Both the position numbers and the translations under genes were made by a program. Source: Acidimicrobiales bacterium (GTDB lineage: Bacteria; Actinomycetota; Acidimicrobiia; Acidimicrobiales; RAAP-2). Taken from it: 64,000 bases of DNA. Below, one piece after another: positions 30,349 to 43,017 of this stretch (position 1 is the first letter of the stretch; each line of letters starts with the position of its first letter). Below the pieces are notes generated by a model. That model was not told where the DNA came from, searched no databases, and saw only the letters and a list, made by a program, of their open reading frames with translations. The stretch lies in contig JANYFR010000021.1 of NCBI GenBank assembly GCA_025362585.1, positions 1-64,000 of the forward strand. Reading direction: 5' to 3'.

Positions 30349-31545
30349 CTAGAGCGACAGTTCCCGGCGCAGTTCGTCGACGCGGGGCGTCTGCTCCCAG
30401 GTGAAGCCCTGGTCGCTGCGCCCGAAGTGGCCGTAGGCGGCGGTGCGTTGATAGACCGGCCGACGCAGGTCCAGGTCTCGAATAATGGCCGCCGGTCGCA
30501 GATCAAAGAGCGCGTCGACGGCCTTGGCAATCTGCGCGCGGTCGACCCGCTCGGTGCCGAAGGTCTCCACGATCACCGACACCGGACGGGCCACGCCAAT
30601 GGCGTAGGCCACCTGAACCTCGCACCGCTCGGCCGCCCCCGAGGCGACCACGTGCTTCGCGACCCAGCGCGCGGCGTAGGCCCCCGAACGGTCGACCTTC
30701 GAGGGGTCCTTGCCCGAGAAGGCGCCGCCGCCGTGACGGGCCATGCCGCCGTAGGTGTCGACGATGATCTTGCGCCCCGTGAGGCCGGTGTCGGCGTGGG
30801 GTCCACCGAGGACGAACTTGCCCGACGGGTTCACGAAGACTCGCATGGCGCTGGTGTCGAGATCCTGGGGCAGGACCGGCTTGATAACATGCTCGATCAG
30901 GTCATTCTTAATCGTCGTCTGCGAGTCGTAGCCGTCCTCGTGCTGGGTCGAAATGAGGACGGTATCGATCGCCACGGGGCGACCGTCTTCGTAGACCACC
31001 GTGACCTGGGTCTTGCCGTCGGGACGCAGGTAGGGCACCAGACCTGAGTGACGCACCTGGGCGAGGCGCATGGCGAGGCGGTGGGCCAACCATATTGGCA
31101 GCGGCATGTAGTCGTCGTTGTCCTGGCAGGCGTAGCCGAACATCATTCCCTGGTCGCCAGCGCCGAGCGCGTTGAGGCCGTCCTCGCCCCCCGCCCCGGA
31201 GCGGTGTTCGAAGGCCGTGTCGACGCCGTCGGCGATGTCGGGGCTCTGCTTGTCGAGGGCCACGAGGATCCCGCAGCTGCGACCGTCGAAGCCCATATCG
31301 CCATCGTTGTAACCAATGTCGATGATGGTCTGGCGCGCCAACTGGTTGATGTCGACGTAGGCAGTCGTGGTGATCTCGCCGGCGACCACGCACAGTCCGG
31401 TCGTGAGCAACGTCTCGCAAGCGACTCGGGCCGTGGGGTCTTGGCTGAGAATGGCGTCGAGCACCGCGTCCGAGACCTGATCGGCGATCTTGTCCGGGTG
31501 GCCTTCGGTCACCGACTCCGAGGTGAAGAGAGTGCGGTCGCTCAT
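30349..31545 (-). CDS. metK: S-adenosylmethionine synthetase
   Basis: [36 protein letters not shown]. Confidence 0.98.
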   Translation of the reverse strand: MSDRTLFTSESVTEGHPDKIADQVSDAVLDAILSQDPTARVACETLLTTGLCVVAGEITTTAYVDINQLARQTIIDIGYNDGDMGFDGRSCGILVALDKQSPDIADGVDTAFEHRSGAGGEDGLNALGAGDQGMMFGYACQDNDDYMPLPIWLAHRLAMRLAQVRHSGLVPYLRPDGKTQVTVVYEDGRPVAIDTVLISTQHEDGYDSQTTIKNDLIEHVIKPVLPQDLDTSAMRVFVNPSGKFVLGGPHADTGLTGRKIIVDTYGGMARHGGGAFSGKDPSKVDRSGAYAARWVAKHVVASGAAERCEVQVAYAIGVARPVSVIVETFGTERVDRAQIAKAVDALFDLRPAAIIRDLDLRRPVYQRTAAYGHFGRSDQGFTWEQTPRVDELRRELSL

Positions 31546-32774
31546 GTGGCTCCTTGCGATAGCAGTGAGGCCACCCTAGTCAAAATGGCAAGCGAAATCG
31601 CCGCTTTGGACCGTAGCGACACGGTCTCGGCGACCTCGTGACGATCGAGCAGCGTCACTTCATTGGTCGCGTGCTCGAAGCCCACGTGGGGCGCGGCGAC
31701 GTCGTTGACGACGAGCAGGTCAACGCCCTTGGCGCGCAGCTTGGCGAGCGCCTGCGCCACCACGTCACTGGTCTCGGCGGCGAAGCCCACGATGACCTGG
31801 CCGGGGTGACGCCTCGCGACGAGGTCGCCTAGAACGTCCTTGGTCGCGACGAAGTCGAGCTGGGGCACCCCGAGGTGCCTCTTCAGCTTCTCGTCCGATG
31901 CCTCGACGGTGAAATCCGCGACCGCGGCCGCCATGATCACGCAGTCGGCGTCGTCGGTGCGCTGGAGCATCGCGGCGTGCAACTCTGCCGCGGTCTGCAC
32001 CGCGACGACGTCAATCGAGCGCACCGTGTCGAGGGCGAGAGGCAGGTCGACGGTGGTCACGAGCGTCACCCGGGCCCCGAGTCGGTGCGCCACTTCAGCC
32101 AGGGCGTAGCCCTGACGACCCGACGAGCGGTTAGTGATGACCCGCACCGGGTCGATCGGTTCACGAGTGCCGCCAGCGCTGATGAGCACGTGACGACCCG
32201 AGAGCGGGCCACGATAGCCACGTACGATGCGCTCGATCAGCATGAAGATGTCGTCAGGTTCGGGCATCCGACCCGTACCGGCGTCGCCGCCGGCGAGTGG
32301 CCCCGTGGCCGGTTCCAAAACGAGCACGCCGCGTCGGCGCAACGTCGCCACGTTCTCCTGGACCGAGGGCTGTTCCCACATTTCAGTGTGCATCGCCGGA
32401 CAGAGCAGCACGGGCGCGCGCGTCGCGAGCAACGTCGCGCAAAGCAGGTCGTCGGCGAGACCCATCGCGTAGCGCGCGATGAGGTGCGCGGTCGCGGGCG
32501 CCACGACCACGAGGTCGGCGCTTTGGCCGAGGGAGGTGTGGGGAATGGGCGTCGTCGCGTCGCCAAAGAGATCGGTACGCGCGGGCTCACTGGCGAGCGC
32601 CGAGAAGGTGACGGCGCCGACGAAACGCGTGGCGTCGGGAGTGAGGATCGGGGCCACGTGGTAACCGGCGTCGCGCAGTCGGCGCAGCAACTCAACGGAC
32701 TTGTAGGCGGCGATGCCGCCGGCGACCCCTAGGACAATTCGTGGTGGCGACGAATTAGGCGTCGCGGAGGGCAT
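31542..32774 (-). CDS. coaBC: Bifunctional phosphopantothenoylcysteine decarboxylase / phosphopantothenate-cysteine ligase
   Basis: [46 protein letters not shown]. Confidence 0.95.
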   Translation of the reverse strand: MPSATPNSSPPRIVLGVAGGIAAYKSVELLRRLRDAGYHVAPILTPDATRFVGAVTFSALASEPARTDLFGDATTPIPHTSLGQSADLVVVAPATAHLIARYAMGLADDLLCATLLATRAPVLLCPAMHTEMWEQPSVQENVATLRRRGVLVLEPATGPLAGGDAGTGRMPEPDDIFMLIERIVRGYRGPLSGRHVLISAGGTREPIDPVRVITNRSSGRQGYALAEVAHRLGARVTLVTTVDLPLALDTVRSIDVVAVQTAAELHAAMLQRTDDADCVIMAAAVADFTVEASDEKLKRHLGVPQLDFVATKDVLGDLVARRHPGQVIVGFAAETSDVVAQALAKLRAKGVDLLVVNDVAAPHVGFEHATNEVTLLDRHEVAETVSLRSKAAISLAILTRVASLLSQGAT

Positions 32775-33108
32775 CGGTGAAGGCGTCCAGGTCACTGTTG
32801 GCGTCCTGGCGAGCCTGCTCGAGGGCCTCCGCCTGGAGCCGCTCGTCTTCGAGCTCCGCCACGGTCGGACGGTGGAACTCCAGTTTGCCCTGGTAGAGCT
32901 CCTCCATCGCGAGTGACAGCGACTTGTTGGACATCGAGGCTACCTGGGGTGGAATGAGAGCGCCGTGGCCCGAACCGAGACCGTTGTAGTACTCATTGAT
33001 CTCGCGGGCGCGAATCGCCGACACGGCCACCAGCGTGAACTTGGAGTCGCCGACCTTGTGCAGGAGCGACTCGATGGGTGGGTCGACGAGTGTGGGACGT
33101 TCGGCCAT
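32755..33108 (-). CDS. rpoZ: DNA-directed RNA polymerase omega subunit
   Basis: VDPPIESLLHKVGDSKFTLVAVSAIRAREINEYYNGL. Confidence 0.93.
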   Translation of the reverse strand: MAERPTLVDPPIESLLHKVGDSKFTLVAVSAIRAREINEYYNGLGSGHGALIPPQVASMSNKSLSLAMEELYQGKLEFHRPTVAELEDERLQAEALEQARQDANSDLDAFTDALRDA

Positions 33109-33113
33109 GATAT

Positions 33114-33689
33114 TCAGTCCTTTTTCGAGGGGTCTCGCCGGCGCTGACGAAGTTCTTCCAGTATAGAGAGGATTTCGCCGGTCGCAGTGCCGAGGTCGTC
33201 GTTCACGACCTCGTAGGAGGCCAGTTCACGGCCCCGAGCCAGTTCGCGGGGCGTACTGGAGAGACGAAACTTCACGTGCTCCTCGTGATCGCCCCTCGCG
33301 CGCAGTCGCTCTTCGAGCTCTTCGAGCGAGGGCGGCATGATGAGAAACACCACGGTGTCCGAAACCTTTTGTCGCACCTGCTCGGCGCCCTGCACCTCGA
33401 TTTCCAACAGAACGTCACGGCCGACGGGCGCGTCGGGCACCGGCGTGCCGTACAGGTTCTCGTTGAACTCCGCCCACTCGAGAAACTTTTCGTCAGCGAC
33501 GGCACGCTCGAAAGTGGGGCGGTCGACGAAGTGATACTCGTTGCCGTCCTCGGTATCGCGCCGCGTTCTCGTCGTCCAACTCTGGGACAGCCACAGTTGT
33601 TCGTCGGCGTCGATCAGACGCTGCGCGAGGGTGCCCTTGCCTACCCCGCCGGGGCCGATGAGAACCACCAACAGTGGTTTAGCGGACAA
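33114..33689 (-). CDS. gmk: Guanylate kinase
   Basis: VVLIGPGGVGKGTLAQRLI; SWTTRTRRDTEDGNEYHFVD. Confidence 0.96.
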   Translation of the reverse strand: MSAKPLLVVLIGPGGVGKGTLAQRLIDADEQLWLSQSWTTRTRRDTEDGNEYHFVDRPTFERAVADEKFLEWAEFNENLYGTPVPDAPVGRDVLLEIEVQGAEQVRQKVSDTVVFLIMPPSLEELEERLRARGDHEEHVKFRLSSTPRELARGRELASYEVVNDDLGTATGEILSILEELRQRRRDPSKKD

Positions 33690-34002
33690 GGGCTCGAAAG
33701 AGTTCGACGCGCTGCTTAGGACCGAGCCCTCGAATGCGTCGCGTCTGGGCGATCGAGGCGTTGCGCATAATCCGCTCGGCCTTCACCTCGCCAATCGCCG
33801 GGAGTGCGCTAATTAAGTCGTAGGCGCGCATCTGGGCCACGCACTCCTCGCGCGCCGCGAGTTCGAACAACTCCTCGAGGGAGAGTTCGCCCGACTTCAC
33901 CATTCGCTTCACTTCGGCGCGACGGCGTCGGTTCGCCACCGCGAGACGCGACGCCTCAACACGCTGCTCTTGCGACAGGGTTGGCGGGGTCGGGCTCACC
34001 AT
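33679..34002 (-). CDS. mihF: Actinobacterial integration host factor
   Basis: VANRRRRAEVKRMVKSGELSLEEL...RAYDLISALPAIGEVKAERIM...IAQTRRIRGLGPKQR. Confidence 0.93.
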   Translation of the reverse strand: MVSPTPPTLSQEQRVEASRLAVANRRRRAEVKRMVKSGELSLEELFELAAREECVAQMRAYDLISALPAIGEVKAERIMRNASIAQTRRIRGLGPKQRVELFRALVR

Positions 34003-34032
34003 TTCAGATTACCCCCTTAGTGCAACTTCTGT

Positions 34033-34869
34033 TCAGGGCAGCGCTTGACTGAGATCATCGCGCCAACGGCGCGCCGCGTCGCGCAGACCGGCGCGGTCGG
34101 GGCCGGCCTGGAGTATCGCTCGGCTGACGCTCGGCAACACGGTACCGGGCGGACAGCGTTCGAAGAGCCTCGCCACGTGGTCGGCGGTCGCCCCCTGGGC
34201 TCCAACACCGGGCACGAGAAATGGGCCCCCGACCGTCGCCAAATCGAAGAGCGGGCGGTCTCGCGTCGCACCGAGCACCACGCCAATCACGCCTCGACCA
34301 TCGGCGCGTTGATTCAGTTCGGCGATGGAACGTAGTACCAACTCCTGGACCCGCTCGTTACTGGCGGTGCGCGCGCTCTGGAGCGCCCGTCCCTCGTCGT
34401 TGCTGGTGGCGGCGAGCACGAAGACCCCTCGACCGGACTCGGCGGCGAGATCGAAGAGCGGGCTCAACGCGCCGACCCCCAGATACGGGCTCGTGGTCAC
34501 CGCGTCGGCGCGCAGCGGCGAGCGATCGCTCAACCACGCGTCGGCGTAGCCGACGTTCGACCCCGCCACGTCGCCGCGCTTGGCGTCGGCAACGACCAAG
34601 ACGCCGGCGTCGCGGGCGTCGTCGAGGAGCCGTTCGAGCACGCGGTAGCCGGCGGCGCCAAAGCGCTCGAAGAAGGCGACCTGCGGCTTGATGGCGGCCG
34701 CCGTGTCGATCACCGCGTCGAGCACGGCGAGAGCGCAGAACTCGAGGCCCTCGACCGAGTCGGGCCGGTCCCACGATTCGAGCAGCTGTCGACTCGGGTC
34801 GATACCGACGCAGAGCGGTCCGAGGCTTCGTACCCGATCGAAGAGACGAACGGCGAACGGCTCACCCAT
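34033..34869 (-). CDS. pyrF: Orotidine 5'-phosphate decarboxylase
   Basis: LCVGIDPSRQLL, VVADAKRGDVAGSNVGYADAWL. Confidence 0.95.
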   Translation of the reverse strand: MGEPFAVRLFDRVRSLGPLCVGIDPSRQLLESWDRPDSVEGLEFCALAVLDAVIDTAAAIKPQVAFFERFGAAGYRVLERLLDDARDAGVLVVADAKRGDVAGSNVGYADAWLSDRSPLRADAVTTSPYLGVGALSPLFDLAAESGRGVFVLAATSNDEGRALQSARTASNERVQELVLRSIAELNQRADGRGVIGVVLGATRDRPLFDLATVGGPFLVPGVGAQGATADHVARLFERCPPGTVLPSVSRAILQAGPDRAGLRDAARRWRDDLSQALP

Positions 34870-35770
34870 GGGCCGCTCCGACGAGTTCGCCGACCCGGTC
34901 GACGCCGTGGCGCTTCATCCAGTGCACGAGGCCCCGCAGCACGACCCACGGCGCCCGAGGGTCGGCGAAGGTCGCCGTACCGACTTGCACGGCGTTGGCC
35001 CCGGCCATGAGCATCGCGACCGCGTCCTCGCCACTGGCGACGCCACCCACCCCGACGATCGAGCAGTTCGGGTAGGCCACGCGACAGTCGTACACGGCGC
35101 GCAGCGCCACGGGCAATATGCCCGGTCCACTGACTCCGCCGCCACCGTTGCCCAGCGTCGGGCGGCGCCGTTCGACGTCAATGCCGAGACCGAGCACCGT
35201 GTTCACGAGTACCAGGGCCTCGGCGCCGGCGTCGAGGGCGGCGCCGGCGATCTCGACGAGGTCGGGTGTGTTAGGGCTGAGTTTCACCCAGAGTGGGACC
35301 CCCGCGACGGCCGCGGCGCGCACGATCTCGGCGGTGGCGCTCGCCGAGTGTGCGAACATCGACGAACGGCTTTCCAGGTTCGGACAGCTGGCGTTGACCT
35401 CGAGCGCCACGACCGCTGCGCCCCGGAGACTCTCGGCGGCCTCAGCGAACTCGGCCACGCTGCGCCCCCATATCGAGCCAACGACGACGGCGCCGTGCGC
35501 CGCGAGTCCCGGGAGGTACGTCGCGCGCCACGCGGCGACCCCCGGTCCCGCGAGGCCCACCGAGTTGAGCAGGTGCGCACCCGACGACGCCACGCGCGGC
35601 GGGGGGTTCCCCTCCCAGGCAAAGGCCGCGAGCGATTTGGTGACAACCGCACCGAGCTCGGCGAGATCGCCGTAGCCGGCCAGCTCGTCGCCGTAGCCCG
35701 AGGTACCTGCCGCGGTCAGCACTGGCGCCCGCAGGGTGATGGAACCAACGTCGCACGTCACGTCACTCAT
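34862..35770 (-). CDS. pyrD: Dihydroorotate dehydrogenase
   Basis: [66 protein letters not shown]. Confidence 0.94.
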   Translation of the reverse strand: MSDVTCDVGSITLRAPVLTAAGTSGYGDELAGYGDLAELGAVVTKSLAAFAWEGNPPPRVASSGAHLLNSVGLAGPGVAAWRATYLPGLAAHGAVVVGSIWGRSVAEFAEAAESLRGAAVVALEVNASCPNLESRSSMFAHSASATAEIVRAAAVAGVPLWVKLSPNTPDLVEIAGAALDAGAEALVLVNTVLGLGIDVERRRPTLGNGGGGVSGPGILPVALRAVYDCRVAYPNCSIVGVGGVASGEDAVAMLMAGANAVQVGTATFADPRAPWVVLRGLVHWMKRHGVDRVGELVGAAHG

Positions 35771-38700
35771 CGGTGCAACTCCTGGAGTGACCGCACTCGC
35801 CATCCGTGTTCGCGGCTGTCCGCGATACCCTTGGCCGCCGCGAAACCGGCACTGAGCGTGGTGAGACAGGGCACCGCGTGCCCGACGCAGGTGGTGCGGA
35901 TCAGTGCGCCGTCGGCGCGCGCGCCGCCACCCGACGGAGTGTTCACCACGAGGTGGACGTCGCCAGCAACAATCATCGAGACCGCGTCGACGCCGAGATC
36001 GGTGAGGCCGACCTTGCCAACCAGGGTGGCGACTGGCACGTCGTGCGCGCGCAGGTAGCCAGCGGTGCCGACGGTGGCGGCGATAGTGAAGCCCAGTAGC
36101 GCGAACTGGCGGGCGAGGACCAAACCCTGAACCTTGTCGCTATCGGCCAGGGACATGAAGATCTGACCTTCGTCGGGCAGGCGGGAGCCGGCGGCCAGCT
36201 GGGCCTTGGCGAAGGCGATGCCGAAACTCTCCCCGACGCCCATGACCTCACCGGTCGAACGCATCTCGGGACCGAGAATGATGTCCACTCCCGGGAATCG
36301 ACTGAAGGGCAGAACGGCCTCTTTCACGCAGACGTAGCCGGGCGGCGACACGTCGGTCGGCACCACGCCGAGAGTGCGCAACTCGCGCAACGACTGACCC
36401 ATCATGACTCGTACGGCCACCTCGGCCACGGCGACGCCCGTTGCCTTGGCGACGAACGGAACGGTTCGACTGGCCCGTGGGTTTGCCTCGAGCACGAAGA
36501 GCTCCTCGTGCTTCACCGCGTACTGCACGTTGACGAGGCCGACGACGGCGAGCGCCTCGGCGATCTTCGCGGTGCTGGCGCGCAGTTCGCCGAGCACCGC
36601 GTCGCTCAGCGTCTGGGGCGGCAGCGCGCACGCCGAGTCCCCCGAGTGGACGCCGGCCTCTTCGACGTGCTCCATCACCCCCGCGATGAAGACCTCACCG
36701 GACTGGTCGCGAACGGCGTCGACGTCGACCTCGATCGCGTCCTCCAAGAAACTGTCGATCAGGATCGGTCGATTCGCCGACACGCCCCCTTCGCGCGCGA
36801 GGGACCCGCGGGCGCTCGTGAGATCATCCATGACGCGGGCCAGTGCGACGTCGTCGTAGACGATCTCCATCGCCCGACCACCGAGCACGTAACTCGGCCG
36901 CACGAGTACGGGGTACCCAATGCGACGAACGATGGCCTTGGCCTCACCCAGGGTGAGCGCGACGTCGCCCGGCGGTTGGCGCAGGCCCAGCGCCGAACAG
37001 ATCGCCGACCACTGTGCGCGGTCCTCGGCGGCGTCGATCGAAGCCACCGGAGTCCCGAGGACGAGCGCCGGATCGAGGGAGTGCGAGAGTTTGAGTGGGG
37101 TCTGGCCGCCGAGTGAGACGATGACGCCGACTACGCGCGCGCCGTCGACGCAGGCGGCCTGTTCGGCACTGATCACCTCGGCGACGTCGTGGGCGGTGAG
37201 GGGCTCGAAGTACAAGCGGTCCGACGTCGAATAGTCGGTCGACACGGTCTCGGGGTTGCAGTTCACCATCACGGTCTCGTACTCCATGGCGCGAAGCGCC
37301 ATCGCCGCGTGCACGCAGCAGTAGTCGAATTCGATCCCCTGGCCAATGCGATTCGGTCCCGAACCGAGGATGATCACGCGATCGCGTGCCGAAGGCTGCA
37401 CCTCGGTCGTGTCTTCGTAGGTGCTGTAGTGATAGGGCGTGGACGCTTCGAACTCGGCCGCGCACGTATCGACTGTCTTGAAGACCGTGGGGACGCCGGC
37501 CCTGCGACGTAACGCCGTCACGTCCGAGTCGCGTCGGCCCGTGAGATCGGCGATCTGGGGATCGGAGAATCCCCACTGCTTGAATCGTCGCCACCCTCGC
37601 GCGTCGAGCCCTTCGAGATCGAGGTCGGGCGTCAGTTCGCGCTCGCGCTCGACGATAGCGACGAGTTGGTGAATGAACCAGGGGTCAATGCGGGTGCGCG
37701 CGGCGACCTCCTCCATCGAGGCACCCCGCCACAGCACCTCGTGGAGCGCGAAGAGTCGCTCCGGCGTCGCTACCTCGCAGAGGCGCCAGAGTGCTGTCTC
37801 GTCGAGGTCGGTGAACTCCGAGGCGCTCCCGAGTGCGAACCCGGCGCGACCCTGTTCGAGGGACCGCACCGCCTTTTGCAGTGACTCCGCGAAGTTGCGT
37901 CCAATGGCCATCACTTCGCCGACGGACTGCATTCGAGTACCGAGCTCGGGCGTCGAACCCGGCAGCTTCTCAAAGGCCCAGCGCGGAATCTTGGTGACGA
38001 CGTAGTCAATGGCCGGTTCGAAGCTGGCCGGTGTCACTCGCGTGATGTCATTCTGAATTTCGTCGAGGGTGTAGCCGACCGCGAGTCGCGCGGCGATTTT
38101 GGCGATCGGGAATCCGGTCGCCTTGGACGCGAGTGCGCTCGATCGACTGACGCGAGGATTCATCTCGATGACCAGACGTTCGCCATCGAGCGGGTTGACC
38201 GCGAACTGGACGTTCGAACCACCGGTCTCGACCCCCACCCGGCGCAACACGGCAAAGGCGTCATCGCGCATGGCCTGGAATTCGACGTCCGAGAGGGTCT
38301 GGGCGGGGGCGACGGTGATCGAGTCACCGGTGTGCACGCCCATGGGATCGAAGTTTTCGATACTACAGATGACGACGCAGTTGTCGGCGACGTCGCGCAT
38401 CACCTCGAGCTCGAACTCCTTCCAACCGGCAATCGACCGCTCGACGAGAATTTCGCGAATCGGCGACGCCGCCAGACCCTCTTCGGCGAGGCGTCGAAAG
38501 GTTTCGATCTCGTGGGCGATGCCGGTACCGGCCCCGCCGAGGATGTAACTCGGGCGCACGATGATCGGCCATCCGATGCGTTCGACGACCGCGATCGCTT
38601 CGTCGATGGTACGCGCGAATCCCGATTCGGGTACCGCGAGGTTGATGTCGGCCATCGCGGCCTTGAAGAGCTCGCGGTCCTCGGCGGTCGCGATCGCCTC

Positions 38701-39060
38701 GGGCCTGGCCCCAATTACTTCGACACCGAGCCGATCGATGACGCCGCGCCGCACCAGTTCCATCGTCAAATTGAGCGCCGTCTGTCCTCCGAGGGTCGCG
38801 AGCAACGCGTCGGGCCGTTCGCGCTCCAGTATGTCGGTGACCACATCGGCGTCGAGCGGCTCGATGTAGGTGACGTCGGCGGTCACGGGGTCGGTCATGA
38901 TCGTCGCGGGATTCGAATTTACGAGAATGACGCGGAAACCGTCGGCGCGCAGGACCTGGCAGGCCTGGGTCCCCGAGTAGTCAAACTCACAGGCCTGGCC
39001 AATGACGATGGGACCCGATCCGATGACCATGATCGACTCGATGTCACGACGACGGGGCAT
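35767..39060 (-). CDS. carB: Carbamoyl-phosphate synthase large subunit
   Basis: [28 protein letters not shown]; duplicated ATP-grasp domains; MGS-like C-terminus. Confidence 0.98.
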   Translation of the reverse strand: MPRRRDIESIMVIGSGPIVIGQACEFDYSGTQACQVLRADGFRVILVNSNPATIMTDPVTADVTYIEPLDADVVTDILERERPDALLATLGGQTALNLTMELVRRGVIDRLGVEVIGARPEAIATAEDRELFKAAMADINLAVPESGFARTIDEAIAVVERIGWPIIVRPSYILGGAGTGIAHEIETFRRLAEEGLAASPIREILVERSIAGWKEFELEVMRDVADNCVVICSIENFDPMGVHTGDSITVAPAQTLSDVEFQAMRDDAFAVLRRVGVETGGSNVQFAVNPLDGERLVIEMNPRVSRSSALASKATGFPIAKIAARLAVGYTLDEIQNDITRVTPASFEPAIDYVVTKIPRWAFEKLPGSTPELGTRMQSVGEVMAIGRNFAESLQKAVRSLEQGRAGFALGSASEFTDLDETALWRLCEVATPERLFALHEVLWRGASMEEVAARTRIDPWFIHQLVAIVERERELTPDLDLEGLDARGWRRFKQWGFSDPQIADLTGRRDSDVTALRRRAGVPTVFKTVDTCAAEFEASTPYHYSTYEDTTEVQPSARDRVIILGSGPNRIGQGIEFDYCCVHAAMALRAMEYETVMVNCNPETVSTDYSTSDRLYFEPLTAHDVAEVISAEQAACVDGARVVGVIVSLGGQTPLKLSHSLDPALVLGTPVASIDAAEDRAQWSAICSALGLRQPPGDVALTLGEAKAIVRRIGYPVLVRPSYVLGGRAMEIVYDDVALARVMDDLTSARGSLAREGGVSANRPILIDSFLEDAIEVDVDAVRDQSGEVFIAGVMEHVEEAGVHSGDSACALPPQTLSDAVLGELRASTAKIAEALAVVGLVNVQYAVKHEELFVLEANPRASRTVPFVAKATGVAVAEVAVRVMMGQSLRELRTLGVVPTDVSPPGYVCVKEAVLPFSRFPGVDIILGPEMRSTGEVMGVGESFGIAFAKAQLAAGSRLPDEGQIFMSLADSDKVQGLVLARQFALLGFTIAATVGTAGYLRAHDVPVATLVGKVGLTDLGVDAVSMIVAGDVHLVVNTPSGGGARADGALIRTTCVGHAVPCLTTLSAGFAAAKGIADSREHGWRVRSLQELHR

Positions 39061-40151
39061 CAGAGCGACGCTCGCACGCCAGAACGAAGTAGGGACTCGA
39101 AGCGATCGAAGAGGTAGCGCGCGTCGTGGGGGCCCGGGCCGGCCTCGGGGTGGTACTGCACCGAGAAGCAGCGATCCGAACTCGACGACAGACCCTCGAT
39201 GACGCCGTCGTTCAGGTTCACGTGGCTCACGACACCCCTCGAGAGCGAATCGGGGGTCACGGCGTAGTTGTGGTTCTGCGCGGTAATCTCAATGCGCCCG
39301 GTGGCGAGGTCCTTCACGGGATGGTTAGAACCGTGGTGGCCGAAGGGCAGCTTGAAGGTCGTCGCGCCGAGGGCGCTCGCGAGCAGCTGATGGCCGAGGC
39401 AGATGCCGAAGATCGGCACCGTGCCCACGAGTTCGGCAATGACTGACGTCGTTGCTCCGAGGGCCGCCGGATCGCCCGGTCCGTTCGAGAGGAACACCCC
39501 GTCAGGCTCGAGCGCACGGACCTCGTCCGCACTCGACGACGAGGGCACGACCGTGACTCGAAAGCGACTCGCCAGCAGGCGCACCATCGTGGCTTTGATG
39601 CCGAAGTCGTAGGCCACCACGTGCAGGTCCCCGTCGCCGCGACGGTAGGCCTCGCGAGTCGACACCATGGTCACCAGATCGGTGCCGTCGGTCCCGAGGG
39701 CTCGACGGGCCCCGCTACCTACCAGTGACTGCTCGGCGTGACCGAAGGCCCCGGGAAGGGCTCCGTGCGTTCGCAGGTGGCGCGTGAGGCGCCTCGTGTC
39801 AACACCGATCAGCGCCGCAACCCGGTGTCGGTGCAGGAAGGCTTCCAGCGACTCGACTGAGCGCCAATTGGATGGGAGATCCGACAGGTCGCGCACCACG
39901 ATCCCACGACACCAGGGACGAATCGCCTCCTCGTCGAGCGGGGTCACTCCGTAGTTGCCAACGTGGGGATAGGTGAAGACCACCACCTGGCCGGCGTAGC
40001 TCGGATCAGTGATCACCTCTTGATAACCGCTCAACGCGGTATTGAAGACGAACTCGCCCGTCGTGACGCCGTCGTCGGGGAGATGACCGGCGGCGTAACC
40101 CTCGAACGTCGTGCCGTCGGCGAGGACCAGGGTGGCCGGCGGGCGCATCAC
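39060..40151 (-). CDS. carA: Carbamoyl-phosphate synthase small subunit
   Basis: [31 protein letters not shown]. Confidence 0.97.
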   Translation of the reverse strand: MMRPPATLVLADGTTFEGYAAGHLPDDGVTTGEFVFNTALSGYQEVITDPSYAGQVVVFTYPHVGNYGVTPLDEEAIRPWCRGIVVRDLSDLPSNWRSVESLEAFLHRHRVAALIGVDTRRLTRHLRTHGALPGAFGHAEQSLVGSGARRALGTDGTDLVTMVSTREAYRRGDGDLHVVAYDFGIKATMVRLLASRFRVTVVPSSSSADEVRALEPDGVFLSNGPGDPAALGATTSVIAELVGTVPIFGICLGHQLLASALGATTFKLPFGHHGSNHPVKDLATGRIEITAQNHNYAVTPDSLSRGVVSHVNLNDGVIEGLSSSSDRCFSVQYHPEAGPGPHDARYLFDRFESLLRSGVRASL

Positions 40152-41458
40152 GTCAGGACCCCGTCATCGACGACCAGTCGACCCTTCGCGATTGTGGCGC
40201 GAACTCGACCGCGCAGCGTTCGTCCTTCGTAGGGGGTGTTGGTCGCTCGGCTCGCGAGCTGGTGGCGGTCAACGACCCAGGTCACGCCGGGGTCGAAGAC
40301 CACGAGGTTGGCATCCTCGCCCGCCGCGACAGCGCCACCGTGACCCGTGTGGCGAATCCGGACGTCGTCGTGACGCAGTTGGGCAATTCGCGCCGGACCG
40401 CGACTGAGGACCTCGAAGAAGCGCTGCGCGCTGGCGTCGGTCGCACCGAGCGCCTCAAAGACCAGCGACGCGGCGTGCTCGAGTCCGAGCATCCCTGCGG
40501 CCGCTTCGTCAAACGGGAGATCCTTCTGTTCGGGAGCGTGCGGCGCGTGGTCGGTGGCGACGGCGTCGACGTCGCCCGCCACCAGTGCCGTCCGGAGGGC
40601 CACGACGTCGGCGCTGGTTCGAAGTGGTGGATGGACCTTGAACTGCGGGTCGAACGACGCGCAGGCCCCCTCGTCCAGGGTGAGGTGGTGAGGCGCGACT
40701 TCGCACGTGACCGCCAAACCCGCGCGACGGGCCGCCACGACCAGCGCGACTGAACGGGCCGTCGAGAGGTGTAGGAAATGCATCGAGCCCCCCGTCAAGG
40801 CGACCAGTTCGAGGTCGCGCAGCACCATCAGTTCCTCGGCGAGCGCGGGCCGTCCGACCAGGCCCAGCCGACTACTCAACGGGCCCTCGTTCATCGAGCC
40901 CCCGTCGGCGAGACGCTCATCCTCCGCGTGCTGGGCCAAGCGCACGCCGAGGGGCCTGGCGTAGGTGAGGGCGCGGCGCATCAGCGACGGGTCCTGCACG
41001 CCGACGCCGTCGTCGGTGAACAGACGCACGCCGACCGCCGCCATTTCGGCCATCGGGGCGAGGAGTTCACCCCGCCGACCCTGGGTGATCGCGCCAGCGA
41101 CGCAGACGTCGAGGGGGGTGCGGGCGCCACGTTCCAGGACGTACGAAACCAGCGCCACAGTGTCGAGGGCCGGTTCGGTGTTGGGCATTGCCACGATCGC
41201 GGTGTAGCCGCCGAGGGCCGCGGCGCGCGCGCCACTCGCCACCGTCTCGGCCTCCTCGCGTCCCGGCTCGCGCAGGTGCGCGTGGAGGTCAACGAGCCCG
41301 GGACCGACCCAGCAGTCCCGGACGTCGAGTTCACGCGTGCCGTGCGGCGCCTCGATGCCCGGAGCCACTTCCACGATCTTCCCCTCGACCACGAGTACGT
41401 CGGTCACCTGCGCCGAACCGTCGGCGACCACCAATCCCTGACGCAGCACGATGTTCAC
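40148..41458 (-). CDS. pyrC: Dihydroorotase
   Basis: GLVDLHAHLREPGREEAET; ATDHAPHAPEQKDLPFDEAAAGMLGLE. Confidence 0.96.
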   Translation of the reverse strand: MNIVLRQGLVVADGSAQVTDVLVVEGKIVEVAPGIEAPHGTRELDVRDCWVGPGLVDLHAHLREPGREEAETVASGARAAALGGYTAIVAMPNTEPALDTVALVSYVLERGARTPLDVCVAGAITQGRRGELLAPMAEMAAVGVRLFTDDGVGVQDPSLMRRALTYARPLGVRLAQHAEDERLADGGSMNEGPLSSRLGLVGRPALAEELMVLRDLELVALTGGSMHFLHLSTARSVALVVAARRAGLAVTCEVAPHHLTLDEGACASFDPQFKVHPPLRTSADVVALRTALVAGDVDAVATDHAPHAPEQKDLPFDEAAAGMLGLEHAASLVFEALGATDASAQRFFEVLSRGPARIAQLRHDDVRIRHTGHGGAVAAGEDANLVVFDPGVTWVVDRHQLASRATNTPYEGRTLRGRVRATIAKGRLVVDDGVLT

Positions 41459-42441
41459 GACGCCCTCTCCTCGTCCGCGCCCGCGATGCTCAGATACAAC
41501 ACCGCCATGCGAACAGGGACGCCATTCTCGACCTGACGCCCGATAACCGCGGCCGGCGAGTCCGCCACCAGCGAGTCGATCTCGACACCGCGATTCATCG
41601 GACCCGGGTGCATGATGATGGCCTCGGGGCGTAATCGTCGCGCCCGACCGACGCTGAGCCCGTAGGTCGTGGTGAATTCACCAAGGGTCGGCACGAACGA
41701 ACCACTGCCGCGCTCGCGCTGTAGGCGGAGCAGGGCCACCACGTCGGCCCACTCGATTGCCTCGTCGAAATCGGTCACGACCTCGACGGGCCACTGCTCG
41801 ACGAACTCGGGCAGTAGCGTCGCGGGCGCCGCCACGCGGACGGCGGCGCCGAGGGCCACGTAGGCCGCAATATCGCTACGTGCGACCCGGCTGTGTCGAA
41901 TGTCGCCCACGATTAGTACGCGCAGGCCCGCGAAGAGCTCGGCGCCGGTCTCGGTCCCGACGACTCCTCGGCGCTCGGCGAGGCACTGGCGGATCGTAAA
42001 GGCGTCGAGCAGACCTTGGGTCGGATGCTGGTGCAGACCGTCCCCGCCGTTGATTACTCGCACGTGGGGAACGTACCGACTCACCTGGAGTGCGGCGCCG
42101 CTCGACCGGTGGCGCATGACGACCGCGTCGATTCCCAGGGCGTCAACCGTGCCAATGGTGTCCCGCAGTGACTCACCCTTCTTCATGCTGCTCGACGCCA
42201 CGGCCAGCGAGAGGACGTCGGCGCTCAGTCGCTTGGCGGCAGTTTCGAAACTGAGCCGGGTACGCGTCGACTCTTCGAAGAAGATCGAGGCGACCACCCG
42301 GCCCCGCAGCGCCGGCACCTTCTTGATGGTTCGCCGATTGACCTCGACGAAGGCCTCGGCGGTGTCGAGGACTTCGACGATCGCGTCGCGCGTCAACTCG
42401 TCTAGGGAGAGGAGGTTCTGGCCGCGAATCGACGTGATCAC
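41455..42441 (-). CDS. pyrB: Aspartate carbamoyltransferase
   Basis: IFFEESTRTRLSFETAAKRL; HPTQGLLDAF. Confidence 0.97.
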   Translation of the reverse strand: MITSIRGQNLLSLDELTRDAIVEVLDTAEAFVEVNRRTIKKVPALRGRVVASIFFEESTRTRLSFETAAKRLSADVLSLAVASSSMKKGESLRDTIGTVDALGIDAVVMRHRSSGAALQVSRYVPHVRVINGGDGLHQHPTQGLLDAFTIRQCLAERRGVVGTETGAELFAGLRVLIVGDIRHSRVARSDIAAYVALGAAVRVAAPATLLPEFVEQWPVEVVTDFDEAIEWADVVALLRLQRERGSGSFVPTLGEFTTTYGLSVGRARRLRPEAIIMHPGPMNRGVEIDSLVADSPAAVIGRQVENGVPVRMAVLYLSIAGADEERAS

Positions 42442-43007
42442 GCTCTCCCCTTCGTCCCGATCCAGACGCCGGCGAGGGTCGCGACGATCGCCTCATCGAG
42501 TGACGTCGGCAAGTTCTTGCCCACGTAGTCCGGTCGAATCGGGAGTTCCCGGTGCCCCCGGTCGACGATCACCGCCAACTGCACCACGCGAGGACGACCC
42601 CAGTCGGTCAGGGCGTTCAGGGCCGCTCGGACGGTGCGACCGGTGAAGAGGACGTCGTCGACGATGACGACGGTTTGGTTGGTCAGGTCGTGGTCGATCC
42701 GCGTGGTGGCCGGGATGGGCGCCGGATTGCGCGCCAGGTCGTCACGGTAAAAGGCGACGTCGAGGGAGCCCCAGCGAACGGCCCGACCAGTGATCTCGGT
42801 GAGCCCGTCAGCCAAGCGACGGGCGAAGTCGACCCCACCGGTCTGCAGTCCCACGACCACCACCTGATCGACGTCGCGAACGTGTTCAATGACCTCGTGC
42901 GCCATCCGTCGAAGGGCGCGCGCGACGTCGTCGGCACTCAGAAGTTGGGACCGCGGCACGAACGTGGGGTCGCGCAATCGAGCGTCGCGAAGACTGCTCA
43001 CATCCAC
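42438..43007 (-). CDS. pyrR: PyrR bifunctional regulator / uracil phosphoribosyltransferase (GTG start)
   Basis: VVIVDDVLFTGRTVRAALNAL PRPP site; RPDYVGKNLPTS. Confidence 0.96.
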   Translation of the reverse strand: MDVSSLRDARLRDPTFVPRSQLLSADDVARALRRMAHEVIEHVRDVDQVVVVGLQTGGVDFARRLADGLTEITGRAVRWGSLDVAFYRDDLARNPAPIPATTRIDHDLTNQTVVIVDDVLFTGRTVRAALNALTDWGRPRVVQLAVIVDRGHRELPIRPDYVGKNLPTSLDEAIVATLAGVWIGTKGRA

Positions 43008-43017
43008 CGTGCCTCCC